Source of the DNA: Agriterribacter humi
Lineage (GTDB): Bacteria > Bacteroidota > Bacteroidia > Chitinophagales > Chitinophagaceae
Length of the DNA stretch: 64,000 bases
Assembly (NCBI RefSeq): GCF_009192765.1
Contig: NZ_VOHQ01000003.1
Span: 62,001 to 126,000, forward strand
Direction: 5' to 3'
Part shown: positions 1 through 9,671 of the stretch, in pieces
Numbering within the stretch: the stretch's first letter is position 1
Layout: each line of letters begins with the position of its first letter
Position numbers and translations under genes: made by a program
The notes under the pieces: model-generated
Seen by the model: only the letters and a program-made list of their open reading frames with translations
Database searches by the model: none
What the model was told of the DNA's origin: nothing

Positions 1-1856
1 TTATCCGTACCCGCCCGGTTGAAGCTGTGGATGAAACAACGTTGATGAATCATTTGAAAAACCTGATCACCCTCCATCCTGTAATTGGTATTGGTTCGTC
101 GCGGGCTTCAATGGAAAGCAATTTTGCACTGATGCAACTGGTGGGGAAAGAAAATTTTTACCAGGGCATAAGTGATGATACAGCATACCTCGAGGGAAGG
201 ATGGTTGAACTGTTACAACAGGGTGACGTTCACAGTGTTTCACTTAAAGAAATAGAAGCGGCCGATGCAGTGCTGGTATTGGGTGAAGACATTTGGAACA
301 CCGCTCCCATTATGGCCCTTGCAGTCCGACAATCTGTAATGAAAACGGCTGCTAATCAGGCTACGCAACAATCCTCCCTGTTTGCCTGGCATGATGCGGC
401 GATCAAAGAACTTGTGCAGGAGGAAAAAGGATTTCTGGCAAATATTACTATTTTGTCATCGCCGCTTGATGCCATCTCTGCTATTGCTGTGCATGAGAGC
501 CCGGACAACATGGCCAGGCTGGGTTTTGCTGTTGCACATTTGCTCAACGCCGGCATACCTGCTGTTTCCGGCATAACAGAAAAGGAAATGCTGGCAGCAA
601 AGCATATTGCCAATGCTTTACAGCATGCACAGCGGCCGGTAATCATAACCGGTAGTTCCTGTTGTAATGAAGCCCTCATTAAAGCAGCTTTCAATATTGT
701 GCAATCACTGCATACACCCGAAAGAAAGGCAGGCATTTCTTTTGTGCTTCCCGAATGCAACAGTACGGGGCTCGCTCTAATGAAAGCGCCCTCTTTTGAA
801 GGTGCTTTGGAAAGGGTTATAACCGATGATAACTGCACAGCAATTGTATTGGAAAATGATTTGTACAGGCATATTCCGGCCGCTGAAGCAGATACCTTCT
901 TTGCACAATGCAAAAACCTGGTTGTAATGGATAGCTTGCATAACCGCACAACCGAAAAAGCACATGTGCTGATACCCGCGGCCACTTTTGCCGAAGCCGA
1001 CGGAACCCTTGTAAACAATGAAGGGCGTGCACAACATTTTTACCAGGTGTTTATGCCCGTAAATACTCATATTAAAGAAAGCTGGAGATGGCTTGGGGAA
1101 ATGAAAACAATGCAGGCAAAAGCCGCCAACGGGCTACAGCAGCATCCTGATGAATGGCTGGCAAAGCTGGAAGTAACATTACCACAGTTTGCCAATATTG
1201 CTAAAGTAATGCCATCGCATCATTTCCGAATTAACGGACAGGCTATTCCGCGAGAGCCACACCGTTATAGTGGCCGTACCGCCATGCAGGCCAATCTGGC
1301 AGTAAGTGAGCCCAAACCATTGCAGGATGATGACTCTCCGCTTACCTATACAATGGAAGGATACACAGGAATACCGCCTTCGTCCATGATCCCTTATTTC
1401 TGGGCGCCCGGCTGGAACTCGGGACAGGCTGTTAATAAATACCAGCAGGAAATGGGTGGTGCACTGCGAAAAGAAGATCCGGGGATCTGTTTATTCGCCA
1501 ATAAAAAAGAAGGCGCATCGCCATTCTTTAAAGACAGTCCTGAAGCGTTTATTCCCAGGCCGGGTAAGTATTTGCTGCTGCCGCAATACCAGTTGTTTGG
1601 TTCCGGCGAATTGAGCATACACAGCAAGGCAATAAGCGAACTGGTTCCTGCAGCAACGATTGTCTTATCAAAAAAAGATGCAGCAGATTTAGGTGCAGCA
1701 AACGGAACATTGATCACCATAGAAAAAAATGATTTTCAATATCGTTTACCATTGATCATCCATGACGAGCTGTGCAACGGAATTGTACTGGCTTCTGCAG
1801 GGTATCAGGGAATGCCTGCTCCACCATGGGGATCGTGGGTTAAATTAAGCGTATGA
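1..1856 (+). CDS. nuoG: NADH-quinone oxidoreductase subunit G, 3' part (5' end outside window)
   Basis: Large peripheral-arm subunit of complex I, which carries electrons from NADH through iron-sulfur clusters toward quinone. The frame is open from base 3 ([11 protein letters not shown]), so a GTG at 27 is internal and not the start; 617 residues are visible. What is seen is the molybdopterin-oxidoreductase-like part: [17 protein letters not shown] and [14 protein letters not shown] (about 996-1035) are typical NuoG signatures. The N-terminal cluster-binding region lies upstream of the window. The stop overlaps the nuoH start in an ATGA, so the two are probably translationally coupled. Identity is secure from motifs and operon order. 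Confidence 0.96.
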   Translation, partial: IRTRPVEAVDETTLMNHLKNLITLHPVIGIGSSRASMESNFALMQLVGKENFYQGISDDTAYLEGRMVELLQQGDVHSVSLKEIEAADAVLVLGEDIWNTAPIMALAVRQSVMKTAANQATQQSSLFAWHDAAIKELVQEEKGFLANITILSSPLDAISAIAVHESPDNMARLGFAVAHLLNAGIPAVSGITEKEMLAAKHIANALQHAQRPVIITGSSCCNEALIKAAFNIVQSLHTPERKAGISFVLPECNSTGLALMKAPSFEGALERVITDDNCTAIVLENDLYRHIPAAEADTFFAQCKNLVVMDSLHNRTTEKAHVLIPAATFAEADGTLVNNEGRAQHFYQVFMPVNTHIKESWRWLGEMKTMQAKAANGLQQHPDEWLAKLEVTLPQFANIAKVMPSHHFRINGQAIPREPHRYSGRTAMQANLAVSEPKPLQDDDSPLTYTMEGYTGIPPSSMIPYFWAPGWNSGQAVNKYQQEMGGALRKEDPGICLFANKKEGASPFFKDSPEAFIPRPGKYLLLPQYQLFGSGELSIHSKAISELVPAATIVLSKKDAADLGAANGTLITIEKNDFQYRLPLIIHDELCNGIVLASAGYQGMPAPPWGSWVKLSV

Positions 1857-2812
1857 CGGTTATGCAACATATATGGATTGTGATTGGCGTATTATTCGTG
1901 CTGCTCAATATTGCTGCAGGACTTATTTGGGTAGAGCGCAGGCTATTGGCCTTATGGCAGGACAGGCTCGGACCAAATCGTGCAGGCCCGCTGGGTTTAT
2001 TTATTGTGTTAGCGGATACACTGAAATTGTTTTTTAAGGAAGACTGGATTCCTCCTTTTGCCGATAAAAAGATATTTATACTGGCGCCTGCTATTGTAGT
2101 GGGGAGTGTATTACTGAGTTTTGTGATCATTCCTTTTGCGCCCAATATTGTTGTGGCCGATCTGAATATTGGCCTGTTGTTTTTCCTGGCTATGTCTTCC
2201 CTGGGGGTATACAGTATTGTTCTGGGTGGGTGGGCATCCAATAATAAGTATGCTTTGCTGGGTGCATTGCGCGGCGCTTCACAAATGATAGCCTATGAAG
2301 TATTTATGGGTTTGTCGCTGATGGGTGTGGTAATGCTTACGGGATCTTTTAATATGGGTGCTATCGTGGAAGCTCAGAAAGACATGTGGTTTATCGTAAC
2401 TCAACCCGTGGGATTTTTTGTGTTCTTTATTGCCGGTATTGCTGAAACACATCGCCTGCCTTTTGACATTCCTGAAGCCGAAAGTGAATTGATAGCAGGC
2501 TATCATGCAGAATATTCAGGCATGAAGTTCGGGATGTTTTTTATTGGCGAATACCTGGGTATCACCCTGATTTCAGCAATGATGGTGGCCCTGTTTTTTG
2601 GAGGCTGGCTGGGACCTTCGTTTCTGCCGCCATTAGCATGGTTTGCGCTGAAAACTTTTTTCTTTATAGGCGTGTTCATACTGCTCAGGGCTTCACTGCC
2701 CCGGCCGCGTTATGATCAGTTGATTGAATATGGGTGGAAAATATTGCTGCCGGTTGTACTGGCAAATCTAATGATCACTGGGGCCATTGCATTATGGATG
2801 AAAGGTGGTTAA
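1853..2812 (+). CDS. nuoH: NADH-quinone oxidoreductase subunit H
   Basis: Membrane subunit that joins the peripheral and membrane arms of complex I and forms much of the quinone chamber. The 319 residues are a usual length and almost wholly hydrophobic, with about eight membrane segments. Conserved loops are visible: [19 protein letters not shown] near residues 25-45 and [20 protein letters not shown] near 198-218, the acidic loop facing the quinone site. It starts in a 4-bp overlap with nuoG. A gap of about 180 bp with a hairpin follows before nuoI, the longest break in the operon apart from nuoM-nuoN. Confidence 0.97.
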   Translation: MTVMQHIWIVIGVLFVLLNIAAGLIWVERRLLALWQDRLGPNRAGPLGLFIVLADTLKLFFKEDWIPPFADKKIFILAPAIVVGSVLLSFVIIPFAPNIVVADLNIGLLFFLAMSSLGVYSIVLGGWASNNKYALLGALRGASQMIAYEVFMGLSLMGVVMLTGSFNMGAIVEAQKDMWFIVTQPVGFFVFFIAGIAETHRLPFDIPEAESELIAGYHAEYSGMKFGMFFIGEYLGITLISAMMVALFFGGWLGPSFLPPLAWFALKTFFFIGVFILLRASLPRPRYDQLIEYGWKILLPVVLANLMITGAIALWMKGG

Positions 2813-2830
2813 TGTGAAGCAGCACAATCC

Positions 2831-2870
2831 ATGAGGTTTGCGGGATGGGTAATTGGGGGCAAAGCCTCAT
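2831..2870 (+). other. Hairpin in the nuoH-nuoI gap
   Basis: atgaggtttgc (2831-2841) pairs with gcaaagcctcat (2859-2870): eleven base pairs with one bulged G, and a 17-nt G-rich loop. No U-tract follows, so it is not a standard terminator. It could be an mRNA processing or stability element within the operon transcript. The structure is seen in the sequence; the role is inference. Confidence 0.5.
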
Positions 2871-2989
2871 AGTTTAAACAGGGCAAAAGAGAAGAGCAGG
2901 ATAGCAGGAAAGAAAGACGCTTTAATTATAATTTAAAATAGTTCTCCGGGGTGCGGCAGAGCACTCTTCCGGGAGGCGGAGTAAAAATT

Positions 2990-3505
2990 ATGTTGAGTAA
3001 TCTCAGAACAATGTGGCTGGTGTTTTTACACCTGTTTCATAAAAAAGAAACAATCCAGTATCCCGAAGAGAAGATAAAACTGCACCCGCGGTGGCGTGGA
3101 CGCATTGTTTTAACGAAAGACCCCGATGGCGGGGAACGTTGCGTAGGTTGTTATTTATGCGCCGTAGCCTGCCCTGTTGATTGCATTGCATTGCAGGCAA
3201 CAGAAGATGAGAACGGCCGGAGGTATCCGGAATTTTTTCGCATTAATTTTTCCAGATGCATTTTTTGCGGCTATTGCGAAGAGGCCTGTCCAACCTATGC
3301 TATACAGCTTATACCGGATTTCGAAATGGCGGAATACAACCGGCAAAACCTGGTATTTGAAAAAGAAGACCTGCTGATCAACAGTCAGGGAAAATATCCC
3401 GGTTATAATTTTTACAAAGTGGCGGGCATGGATGCCGGCGTTAAGGAAAAGGGGGAAGGAGATAATGAAGAACCTGTTGTAGATATTAAAAGCCTGCTGC
3501 CATAA
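2990..3505 (+). CDS. nuoI: NADH-quinone oxidoreductase subunit I (2x[4Fe-4S])
   Basis: Ferredoxin-like subunit carrying the two [4Fe-4S] clusters that pass electrons toward the terminal cluster in NuoB. Both motifs are present: [12 protein letters not shown] (Cys 51, 54, 57, 61) and [12 protein letters not shown] (Cys 90, 93, 96, 100). I chose the ATG at 2990 (171 residues) because a purine-rich gggaggcgga lies 10-19 bases upstream; an in-frame GTG at 2951 would add 13 atypical residues. The tail after residue 140 is charged and variable. It stands between nuoH and nuoJ as in standard nuo operons. Confidence 0.96.
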   Translation: MLSNLRTMWLVFLHLFHKKETIQYPEEKIKLHPRWRGRIVLTKDPDGGERCVGCYLCAVACPVDCIALQATEDENGRRYPEFFRINFSRCIFCGYCEEACPTYAIQLIPDFEMAEYNRQNLVFEKEDLLINSQGKYPGYNFYKVAGMDAGVKEKGEGDNEEPVVDIKSLLP

Positions 3506-3532
3506 ATACATTTACTGAACGTTCACCATGTT

Positions 3533-4048
3533 ATGAACCTGCTATTTTACATATCATCTTTTGTGGCTGTTGCGGCAACCATTTTGGCTATCACCCGTTT
3601 TCATCCTGTACATGCCTTATTGTACCTGGTGGTTTCTTTTCTTGCCGCGGCGATGATCTTTTTATCCCTTGGCACGCCTTTTATAGCAGTGCTGGAAGTG
3701 ATCGTGTATGCCGGGGCCATTATTGTACTGTTCATTTTTGTTGTAATGATGCTCAACCTTGGTAAGGACACGGCCCTGCAGGAAAAGAACTGGCTTCGGC
3801 CAAAAGTATGGGCAGGCCCGTGCCTGCTGGTTTTAATATTACTGGTTGAAATGATCGTACTGCTCCTTAATGCACCGGATGTAACTATGCATATAACTGT
3901 AGTTGATCCGCGTAAGGTATCCCTGTCTTTATTCGGCGAATACATTATTGCACTGGAACTGGTTGGGTTTTTACTCATGGCAGGAATTGTAGGCGCAGCG
4001 CATATCGGAAAGCAAAAGAAAAAGATCCTTCACCGTTTTTTGAACTAA
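3533..4048 (+). CDS. nuoJ: NADH-quinone oxidoreductase subunit J
   Basis: Small membrane subunit of the proton-pumping arm of complex I. The 171 residues show five hydrophobic segments. The stretch VIVYAGAIIVLFIFVVMML near residues 55-75 is the family signature, around the helix with a pi-bulge that is known from structures to move during the catalytic cycle. Start at ATG 3533, 27 bases after the nuoI stop. Directly after its stop lies the first heptanucleotide tract (4052-4086), which fills the gap to nuoK. Confidence 0.95.
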   Translation: MNLLFYISSFVAVAATILAITRFHPVHALLYLVVSFLAAAMIFLSLGTPFIAVLEVIVYAGAIIVLFIFVVMMLNLGKDTALQEKNWLRPKVWAGPCLLVLILLVEMIVLLLNAPDVTMHITVVDPRKVSLSLFGEYIIALELVGFLLMAGIVGAAHIGKQKKKILHRFLN

Positions 4049-4051
4049 AAA

Positions 4052-4086
4052 CTATAAACCATAAACTATAAACCATAAACTATAAA
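4052..4086 (+). repeat. Heptanucleotide tandem tract, nuoJ-nuoK gap
   Basis: Five exact 7-nt units in alternation: ctataaa, ccataaa, ctataaa, ccataaa, ctataaa. The tract begins four bases after the nuoJ stop and ends six bases before the nuoK ATG, so it takes the place of the ribosome binding site. The same units appear inverted at 34988-35022. Confidence 0.9.
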
Positions 4087-4092
4087 CGACCA

Positions 4093-4422
4093 ATGCCTTC
4101 CTTCACCGTGCATACCGTTTTAATTGTTTCAGCAGTACTTTTTGTATTGGGACTGATTGGTGTGCTCACGCGAAAGAATGTCATTTTTATGCTTATATCG
4201 GTGGAAATTATGTTGAATGCTGCCGGCCTTGCTTTTGTGGCGGCAGGTGCAAAATGGCAGCAGCCCGATGGGCAGGTGATGTTCCTGTTCATACTGGCAA
4301 TGGCTGCCGCCGAGGTTTCAATAGGACTGGCATTGGTACTGCAGATCTATCACCAGCATAAAACATTAGATGTTGAAAATATAACAGCATTAAAAGATGA
4401 AGCTGTAGACGAAATGGTATAA
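4093..4422 (+). CDS. nuoK: NADH-quinone oxidoreductase subunit K
   Basis: Small antiporter-like membrane subunit (MrpC homologue) of complex I. Its 109 residues have three membrane helices and the two conserved buried glutamates of the proton channel, Glu38 (SVEIMLNAAGL) and Glu74 (AAAEVSIGLAL). Start ATG 4093 sits six bases after the heptanucleotide tract; no Shine-Dalgarno sequence is visible, as is common in Bacteroidota. The C-terminal tail after residue 90 is charged. Position between nuoJ and nuoL is canonical. Confidence 0.96.
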   Translation: MPSFTVHTVLIVSAVLFVLGLIGVLTRKNVIFMLISVEIMLNAAGLAFVAAGAKWQQPDGQVMFLFILAMAAAEVSIGLALVLQIYHQHKTLDVENITALKDEAVDEMV

Positions 4423-4494
4423 CTGGTGATGGTTTAAACAGTAACATGTGTTAAAGCATCCGCCGCCATCTTTAAATTGAATAACTGGTATTTC

Positions 4495-6381
4495 ATGCAT
4501 CAGTATTTGTATCTTATACCTGCACTACCTTTACTGGGATTTCTTATTTTATCCCTGGCAGGGAAACATTTGCATAAAAGGGTTATAGCATGGATTGGTG
4601 CAGGTACAATAGGTGCAGCGGCACTCATTACTATATTGCTGGGCATTGAATTTTTACAAAGTCCGCCCGCTTCAGGCGCCTATACACAATTGTTATGGAA
4701 CTGGTTCAGTGCAGGACAGCTATCCGTTGCCGTTAGTATTACTGCAGATGCTTTGACACTGGTGTTTATTTTCGTCATCACTTTTGTTGGAGCGCTCATT
4801 CATATTTATTCCACCGCCTTTATGCGCAGGGACCGCGACTATGCCCGCTTTTTTGCGAGTATGAATTTGTTTGTGTGTTCCATGCTCGTTTTGGTAATGG
4901 CCGACAACCTGGTACTGCTGTATTTGGGGTGGGAAGGCGTAGGCCTGTGCAGTTATCTGCTTATCGGGTTCTGGTACGAAACCCCTGCCAATTGCCATGC
5001 GGCAAATAAGGCGTTTTATATTACGCGCATCGGTGATACCGCTATGGCTATTGGTTTGTTCTTGCTGTTTAAAGAATTGGGCTCATTGCATATTGCCACC
5101 ATCATAGAGCAGGCGCCAAAACATTTTGAAGCAGGCGATACGCATATTACCCTTATTGCGCTTTTATTGCTGGCAGGCGGTATTGGCAAATCGGCGCAAC
5201 TGCCGTTACAAACCTGGCTGCCCGATGCCATGGCAGGCCCTTCACCTGTAAGCGCATTGATCCACGCAGCTACTATGGTAACAGCCGGCGTATACCTTAT
5301 TGCGCGGATGCATACACTGTTTCAGCTTTCTCCTGTATCTATGACCGTTGTTGCGGTAATAGGGGCGCTTACCCTATTTATAGCAGGTTGCAGCGCTATG
5401 GTACAAACAGATATAAAACGAATACTGGCCTATTCTACCATCAGCCAGATCGGGTATATGTTTCTAGCATTGGGCGTGGGAGCATGGAGCGCGGCCATCT
5501 TTCATTTCTTTACACATGCCTTTTTTAAAGCCTTATTGTTCCTGGCCGCAGGGGCAGTAATAGAAGCCCTGCACCATGAACATAATATTTTTAAAATGGG
5601 CGGATTAAAAAATAGCATGCGTGTTGTATTTCTTACTTTCCTGGCCGGTGCTGCATCGCTGGCCGCCCTGCCATTGGTAACTGCCGGCTTCTTTAGCAAG
5701 GATCCTATATTGTGGTATGCATGGGGCGCTGCAAATGGCAATCCTTTTTTATGGATACTGGCAATAGCCGGTGCATTTATTACGGCTTTTTACAGTACCC
5801 GGTTAATGCTTGTTGTTTTTTGGGGTGAAAGAAAGACGCCTGTTGGAGACCATCCCGGCAAATGGATGACGGTGCCGCTCGTTATTTTGGGCATAGGTTC
5901 GGTTGCAGCGGGGTTTATAGAATGGCCCCACAACCTTGTGCATTTTACATTGTTTTCGGAACAGGTGCAGAAAGTATTACCCGCCGTTGTCTTAAAACAA
6001 AACCTTCCTTCCGAACTTATTTTCCAGGGTATTGCCGCCCTTGTAACATTTGCGGGACTATACACTGGTTATGTTTTATATTATAGCAACAAGGGGATAC
6101 TTGAAGGTTGGCGGCAATCTGCGGCTTTGCTGGCAATCAGAAATTTTTTACTGGGGGGATGGGGCTTTGATGATTTGTATCATGCATTGTTTGTACAGCC
6201 TTTTCTTTTCATTACCCGCATCAATAAGAAAGATGTATTTGACCGGCTGTACAATGGCATTGCGCAGGCTAATATCAATATTAACCGCCTGTTGTCGCTT
6301 ACGCAGAATGGCTCCTTGCGCTGGTATATTGCAGGTGTACTGCTCGGCATTTTATTCATTATAACCATGCAATTATTATGA
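4495..6381 (+). CDS. nuoL: NADH-quinone oxidoreductase subunit L
   Basis: Distal antiporter-like proton-pumping subunit of complex I (MrpA type), with the long lateral helix expected at the C-terminus. About 628 residues, 14 or more membrane helices. Typical stretches are GWEGVGLCSYLLIGFWYE, LPDAMAGPSPVSALIHAATM with the channel histidine, and DIKRILAYSTISQIGYMF. I prefer ATG 4495 (MHQYLYLIPALPLLGF), which places the first helix at the start; an in-frame TTG at 4477 would add six residues. Its stop overlaps the nuoM start (ATGA, 6378-6381). Confidence 0.96.
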   Translation: MHQYLYLIPALPLLGFLILSLAGKHLHKRVIAWIGAGTIGAAALITILLGIEFLQSPPASGAYTQLLWNWFSAGQLSVAVSITADALTLVFIFVITFVGALIHIYSTAFMRRDRDYARFFASMNLFVCSMLVLVMADNLVLLYLGWEGVGLCSYLLIGFWYETPANCHAANKAFYITRIGDTAMAIGLFLLFKELGSLHIATIIEQAPKHFEAGDTHITLIALLLLAGGIGKSAQLPLQTWLPDAMAGPSPVSALIHAATMVTAGVYLIARMHTLFQLSPVSMTVVAVIGALTLFIAGCSAMVQTDIKRILAYSTISQIGYMFLALGVGAWSAAIFHFFTHAFFKALLFLAAGAVIEALHHEHNIFKMGGLKNSMRVVFLTFLAGAASLAALPLVTAGFFSKDPILWYAWGAANGNPFLWILAIAGAFITAFYSTRLMLVVFWGERKTPVGDHPGKWMTVPLVILGIGSVAAGFIEWPHNLVHFTLFSEQVQKVLPAVVLKQNLPSELIFQGIAALVTFAGLYTGYVLYYSNKGILEGWRQSAALLAIRNFLLGGWGFDDLYHALFVQPFLFITRINKKDVFDRLYNGIAQANININRLLSLTQNGSLRWYIAGVLLGILFIITMQLL

Positions 6382-7844
6382 TACTGGTATGGCTGATAGC
6401 AATATTGCTCATTGGAGGCACATTGTGCTGGCTGCTGGCGCAGTGGAATAAAGTGTTTCCTAAATGGATCGCTTTATGTGCCACTGTTGCCGGTCTTGTA
6501 CTTATGGTATGGCTTTGCCTGCAATATAAAAATTCCGGAGACGGTGCCGGCAGCGAATGGTTTATCAATTACCGGCTTAGCTGGATCCCTGCTTTCGGCA
6601 TTAGTTTTCATTTGGCCTTAGACGGGTTAAGCCTGGTGCTGCTGTTGTTAACTTTTTTCCTGGGTATTTTGTCGGTGCTTTGCTCATGGAATGAGATCAA
6701 AGAAAAGCACGGGTTTTATTTTTTTAACCTGCTATGGACCCTCGCGGGCATTTGTGGTGTATTTGTAGCGATGGATCTTTTTCTCTTCTATTTCTTCTGG
6801 GAGGTAATGCTGGTGCCCATGTATTTTTTGATCTCAATATGGGGCGATACCAACCGGCGCTATGCATCCTATAAATTTTTTCTCTTCACCCAGGCAGGAG
6901 GTTTGTTGATGCTGTTGTCTATACTGGCCTTGTATTTTATTCATGCACAACAAACCGGTATATATTCTTTTGATTATTTTGATCTTCTCCATACTTCACC
7001 CGGCGCTTCCACTGCAAAATGGATCATGATGGGATTTCTCTTTGCCTTTATGGTTAAACTTCCGGTTGTACCTTTTCATAGCTGGTTGCCCGATGCGCAT
7101 AGCGAAGCACCAACAGCGGGAAGTTTAATCCTCGCAGGGCTGCTATTAAAAACGGGGGCTTATGGCATTATCCGTTTTGTGCTCACATTATTTCCCCAGC
7201 AGGCACAGGCATTTGGGTGGTGGGCCATGCTGCTGGGCGCCATTGGCATTTTATATGGCGCTTTCCTTGCCTTTGCCCAAACAGATCTGAAACGATTGAT
7301 CGCCTACACATCGGTTAGCCATATGGGATTTGTGCTGCTGGGTATTTTTGCTTTTAACGAAATAGCCATGCAGGGCGTGATCATGCAAATACTTACGCAC
7401 GGCATAAGTACCGGCGCTTTGTTTGTAATGGCCGGCATGCTCAAAGAAAGATTGCACACCAGGGATATTAACCAGATGGGCGGGTTATGGACGGCTATGC
7501 CTTTCATGGGTGGCGCGGCAATGCTGTTTACCATGGCTTCCCTGGGCTTGCCGATGCTGGGTAATTTTATTGCGGAGTTCCTGATCCTTATCGGGGCCTT
7601 TTCAGCCAGTGCTGCACTAACGGTGCTGGCCACCCTCGGGCTGATTTTTTCTGCATGCTATGCTTTGCGGATGATGCAAAAGGTTTTTTTGGGCCCTGCT
7701 ACGGTAACAGCGCCGCTGAAAGATATGAATGTGCGGGAATGGGTAATGATGTCGGCATTGACCATCGGAATTATTGTATTAGGACTGTTTCCGCAGCCTG
7801 TTATAGATATGGTGAAGGGAGTAGTGGGGGCGTTGGTTGATTAG
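6378..7844 (+). CDS. nuoM: NADH-quinone oxidoreductase subunit M
   Basis: Middle antiporter-like proton-pumping subunit of complex I (MrpD type). 488 residues, about 14 helices. The conserved glutamate helix is seen in FFWEVMLVPMYFLISIWG, the discontinuous-helix region in LPDAHSEAPTAGSLILAGLL followed by the channel lysine in LLKTGAYGIIRF, and the DLKRLIAYTSVSHMGFV motif after it. Four-base overlap with nuoL implies coupling. A 252-bp gap with a heptanucleotide tract separates it from nuoN. Confidence 0.97.
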   Translation: MILVWLIAILLIGGTLCWLLAQWNKVFPKWIALCATVAGLVLMVWLCLQYKNSGDGAGSEWFINYRLSWIPAFGISFHLALDGLSLVLLLLTFFLGILSVLCSWNEIKEKHGFYFFNLLWTLAGICGVFVAMDLFLFYFFWEVMLVPMYFLISIWGDTNRRYASYKFFLFTQAGGLLMLLSILALYFIHAQQTGIYSFDYFDLLHTSPGASTAKWIMMGFLFAFMVKLPVVPFHSWLPDAHSEAPTAGSLILAGLLLKTGAYGIIRFVLTLFPQQAQAFGWWAMLLGAIGILYGAFLAFAQTDLKRLIAYTSVSHMGFVLLGIFAFNEIAMQGVIMQILTHGISTGALFVMAGMLKERLHTRDINQMGGLWTAMPFMGGAAMLFTMASLGLPMLGNFIAEFLILIGAFSASAALTVLATLGLIFSACYALRMMQKVFLGPATVTAPLKDMNVREWVMMSALTIGIIVLGLFPQPVIDMVKGVVGALVD

Positions 7845-8003
7845 TTAGTTGTCTATACCGGCGCCTGATAAATTTGTGCAATGCTCAATAATGAACAGAA
7901 AGTACAAGGGTGCGACGCAACGGAAGAGTAATAGTAATCCTGTGGCCCGGCTCATAAAAAACAGTGCACATTTTTATGATGTATAATTAATTGATTGGTT
8001 AAC

Positions 8004-8066
8004 GGATGAGCGGATGACGGGTTTTGTATTTGATGATAGCTGATCGCTAACAGCCGATCGCCGAAA
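8004..8066 (+). repeat. Heptanucleotide tandem tract, nuoM-nuoN gap
   Basis: Nine units in one register: ggatgag, cggatga, cgggttt, tgtattt, gatgata, gctgatc, gctaaca, gccgatc, gccgaaa. The last four are clearly related (gcYgatc type). The rest of the 7845-8096 gap holds no open frame; it contains ggtgcgacgcaa at 7909-7920, a near match to 31502-31513. Confidence 0.65.
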
Positions 8067-8096
8067 CCCATATTATTCATTGTTTATTGCTGAAGT

Positions 8097-9536
8097 ATGA
8101 ATGAACTTCAATTTGAAGCGCTTCTTCCTTTTATAGTGCTGGCGGCGGCTTCTATGGCGGTAATATTACTGATCGCATTTCGGATGAGCCACACTGTTAT
8201 ACAGGTAGCAGCATTCCTTATGGCATGCCTGGTGATCTTTGCCATGTGGTATGTAAAAGATACGCTGCCGCAAAGCGTGCCGCCCTTATTTGTGGTAGAT
8301 GGCTTTGGGGCATTGTTTACGGGCATGATCATTTTTTCCATGATGGCAGTAGGTTTGTTTTCCTATATTTATTTTGAGGAGCGGGAGGAAAATCCGAAAG
8401 AATACTATATACTGTTATTCCTTGCCACACTGGGCGCCGCGACGCTTACCATCAGTACCCATTTTATTTCGCTGTTCATTGGGCTTGAAGTGCTGAGTGT
8501 GAGCTTATACGCGCTGATCGCCTACCTGCGCAACCGCAACAATGCTGTGGAATCCGGCATGAAATACCTGGTACTGGCGGCGGTGTCTTCCGCATTTCTT
8601 TTATTTGGAATGGCCCTTATATATATGGAAACCGGAAGCATGGAATTTGAGCGCATCGCGCAAAGCATAAAGGAATCATCATCATCGGTGCTGTTCAGCA
8701 TGGGCTTCGGAATTATGGTGGTAGCCATAGGTTTTAAGCTGGCATTGGTGCCATTTCATTTATGGGCAGCCGATGTATACCAGGGCGCCCCTTCACCGGT
8801 AACTGCCTTCATTGCTACGGTATCAAAAATTGGTGTGTTTGCTGTATTGTTGCGTTTTGCCCAATCGGTTAATCTGCCACAGTACCCGCTGGTGATCAGC
8901 ATTTTTTCTGTTATTGCCATGGCGTCTATGATAGTGGGTAACCTGCTGGCATTGCGGCAACAAAATATAAAGCGCCTGATGGGCTATTCGTCTATTGCGC
9001 ATTTTGGTTACCTGCTGGTTGCGTTTCTGCCGGGTAATGCTGCCGGGGTGGAGGCTGCCGCTTTTTACCTGCTTGCTTATTCGATTACTTTATTAGCTGT
9101 GTTTGGTGTTATTTCAGTATTATCAACCCGTATGAAAGATGCTGAGGATCTGGTTATTTATAAAGGGCTTTTTCATAAACAACCCATATTAACGGCTGTA
9201 TTAAGTATTTGTTTCCTTTCACTTGCGGGTATTCCGCTTACGGCCGGATTTATTGCTAAATTTTTTATATTGGCATCGGGTGTTCAGCAAAACCTATGGC
9301 TTCCTGTTCTGGTGCTGGTCATTACCAGTGTTATTGGTTTATATTATTACCTGCGCGTTATCAGTACCTTATTTGCAGCATCTTCGTCAACCGGCACTAC
9401 AGCAAAAACCCTGCACCCCTTCTTTTATATTTCTACCTATATTGCCTTAATTGTAATGATGCTTCTGTTATTCTGGCTCGGTATCTTTCCGGGCAGGGCA
9501 GTGGAGGGTATCCGGGAATTTTTACTTATCCGGTAA
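8097..9536 (+). CDS. nuoN: NADH-quinone oxidoreductase subunit N
   Basis: Proximal antiporter-like proton-pumping subunit of complex I (MrpD type), the last nuo gene here. 479 residues, about 14 helices. Family motifs include GLEVLSVSLYALIAYL with the conserved glutamate, DVYQGAPSPVTAFIATVSKI with the channel lysine, and NIKRLMGYSSIAHFGYLLV. Start ATG 8097. It is separated from nuoM by 252 bp with repeats but keeps the usual order, so it is likely part of the same transcript. recX converges from the other side. Confidence 0.96.
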   Translation: MNELQFEALLPFIVLAAASMAVILLIAFRMSHTVIQVAAFLMACLVIFAMWYVKDTLPQSVPPLFVVDGFGALFTGMIIFSMMAVGLFSYIYFEEREENPKEYYILLFLATLGAATLTISTHFISLFIGLEVLSVSLYALIAYLRNRNNAVESGMKYLVLAAVSSAFLLFGMALIYMETGSMEFERIAQSIKESSSSVLFSMGFGIMVVAIGFKLALVPFHLWAADVYQGAPSPVTAFIATVSKIGVFAVLLRFAQSVNLPQYPLVISIFSVIAMASMIVGNLLALRQQNIKRLMGYSSIAHFGYLLVAFLPGNAAGVEAAAFYLLAYSITLLAVFGVISVLSTRMKDAEDLVIYKGLFHKQPILTAVLSICFLSLAGIPLTAGFIAKFFILASGVQQNLWLPVLVLVITSVIGLYYYLRVISTLFAASSSTGTTAKTLHPFFYISTYIALIVMMLLLFWLGIFPGRAVEGIREFLLIR

Positions 9537-9629
9537 TGAACCATCCGGCAATGCCTGGATTTTTGTAAAGAAAGCTATTTCAATGATTCCGGAAATAAAT
9601 ATTTGTAAACCCTGTTAATGGCTACCCTC

Positions 9630-9671
9630 TCTCACCACTGACTACTCACCAGTCACCCCCTCACTCTTCCC
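9630..9671 (+). repeat. Heptanucleotide tandem tract, nuoN/recX 3' ends
   Basis: Six units in register: tctcacc, actgact, actcacc, agtcacc, ccctcac, tcttccc. The recX stop codon (9642-9644 on the - strand) and its last nine codons lie inside the tract. Confidence 0.8.

Noticed and set aside
356-1018. 220-codon frame antisense to nuoG
   Set aside because: Ser/Ala/Cys-rich shadow of a conserved gene with no motif of its own.
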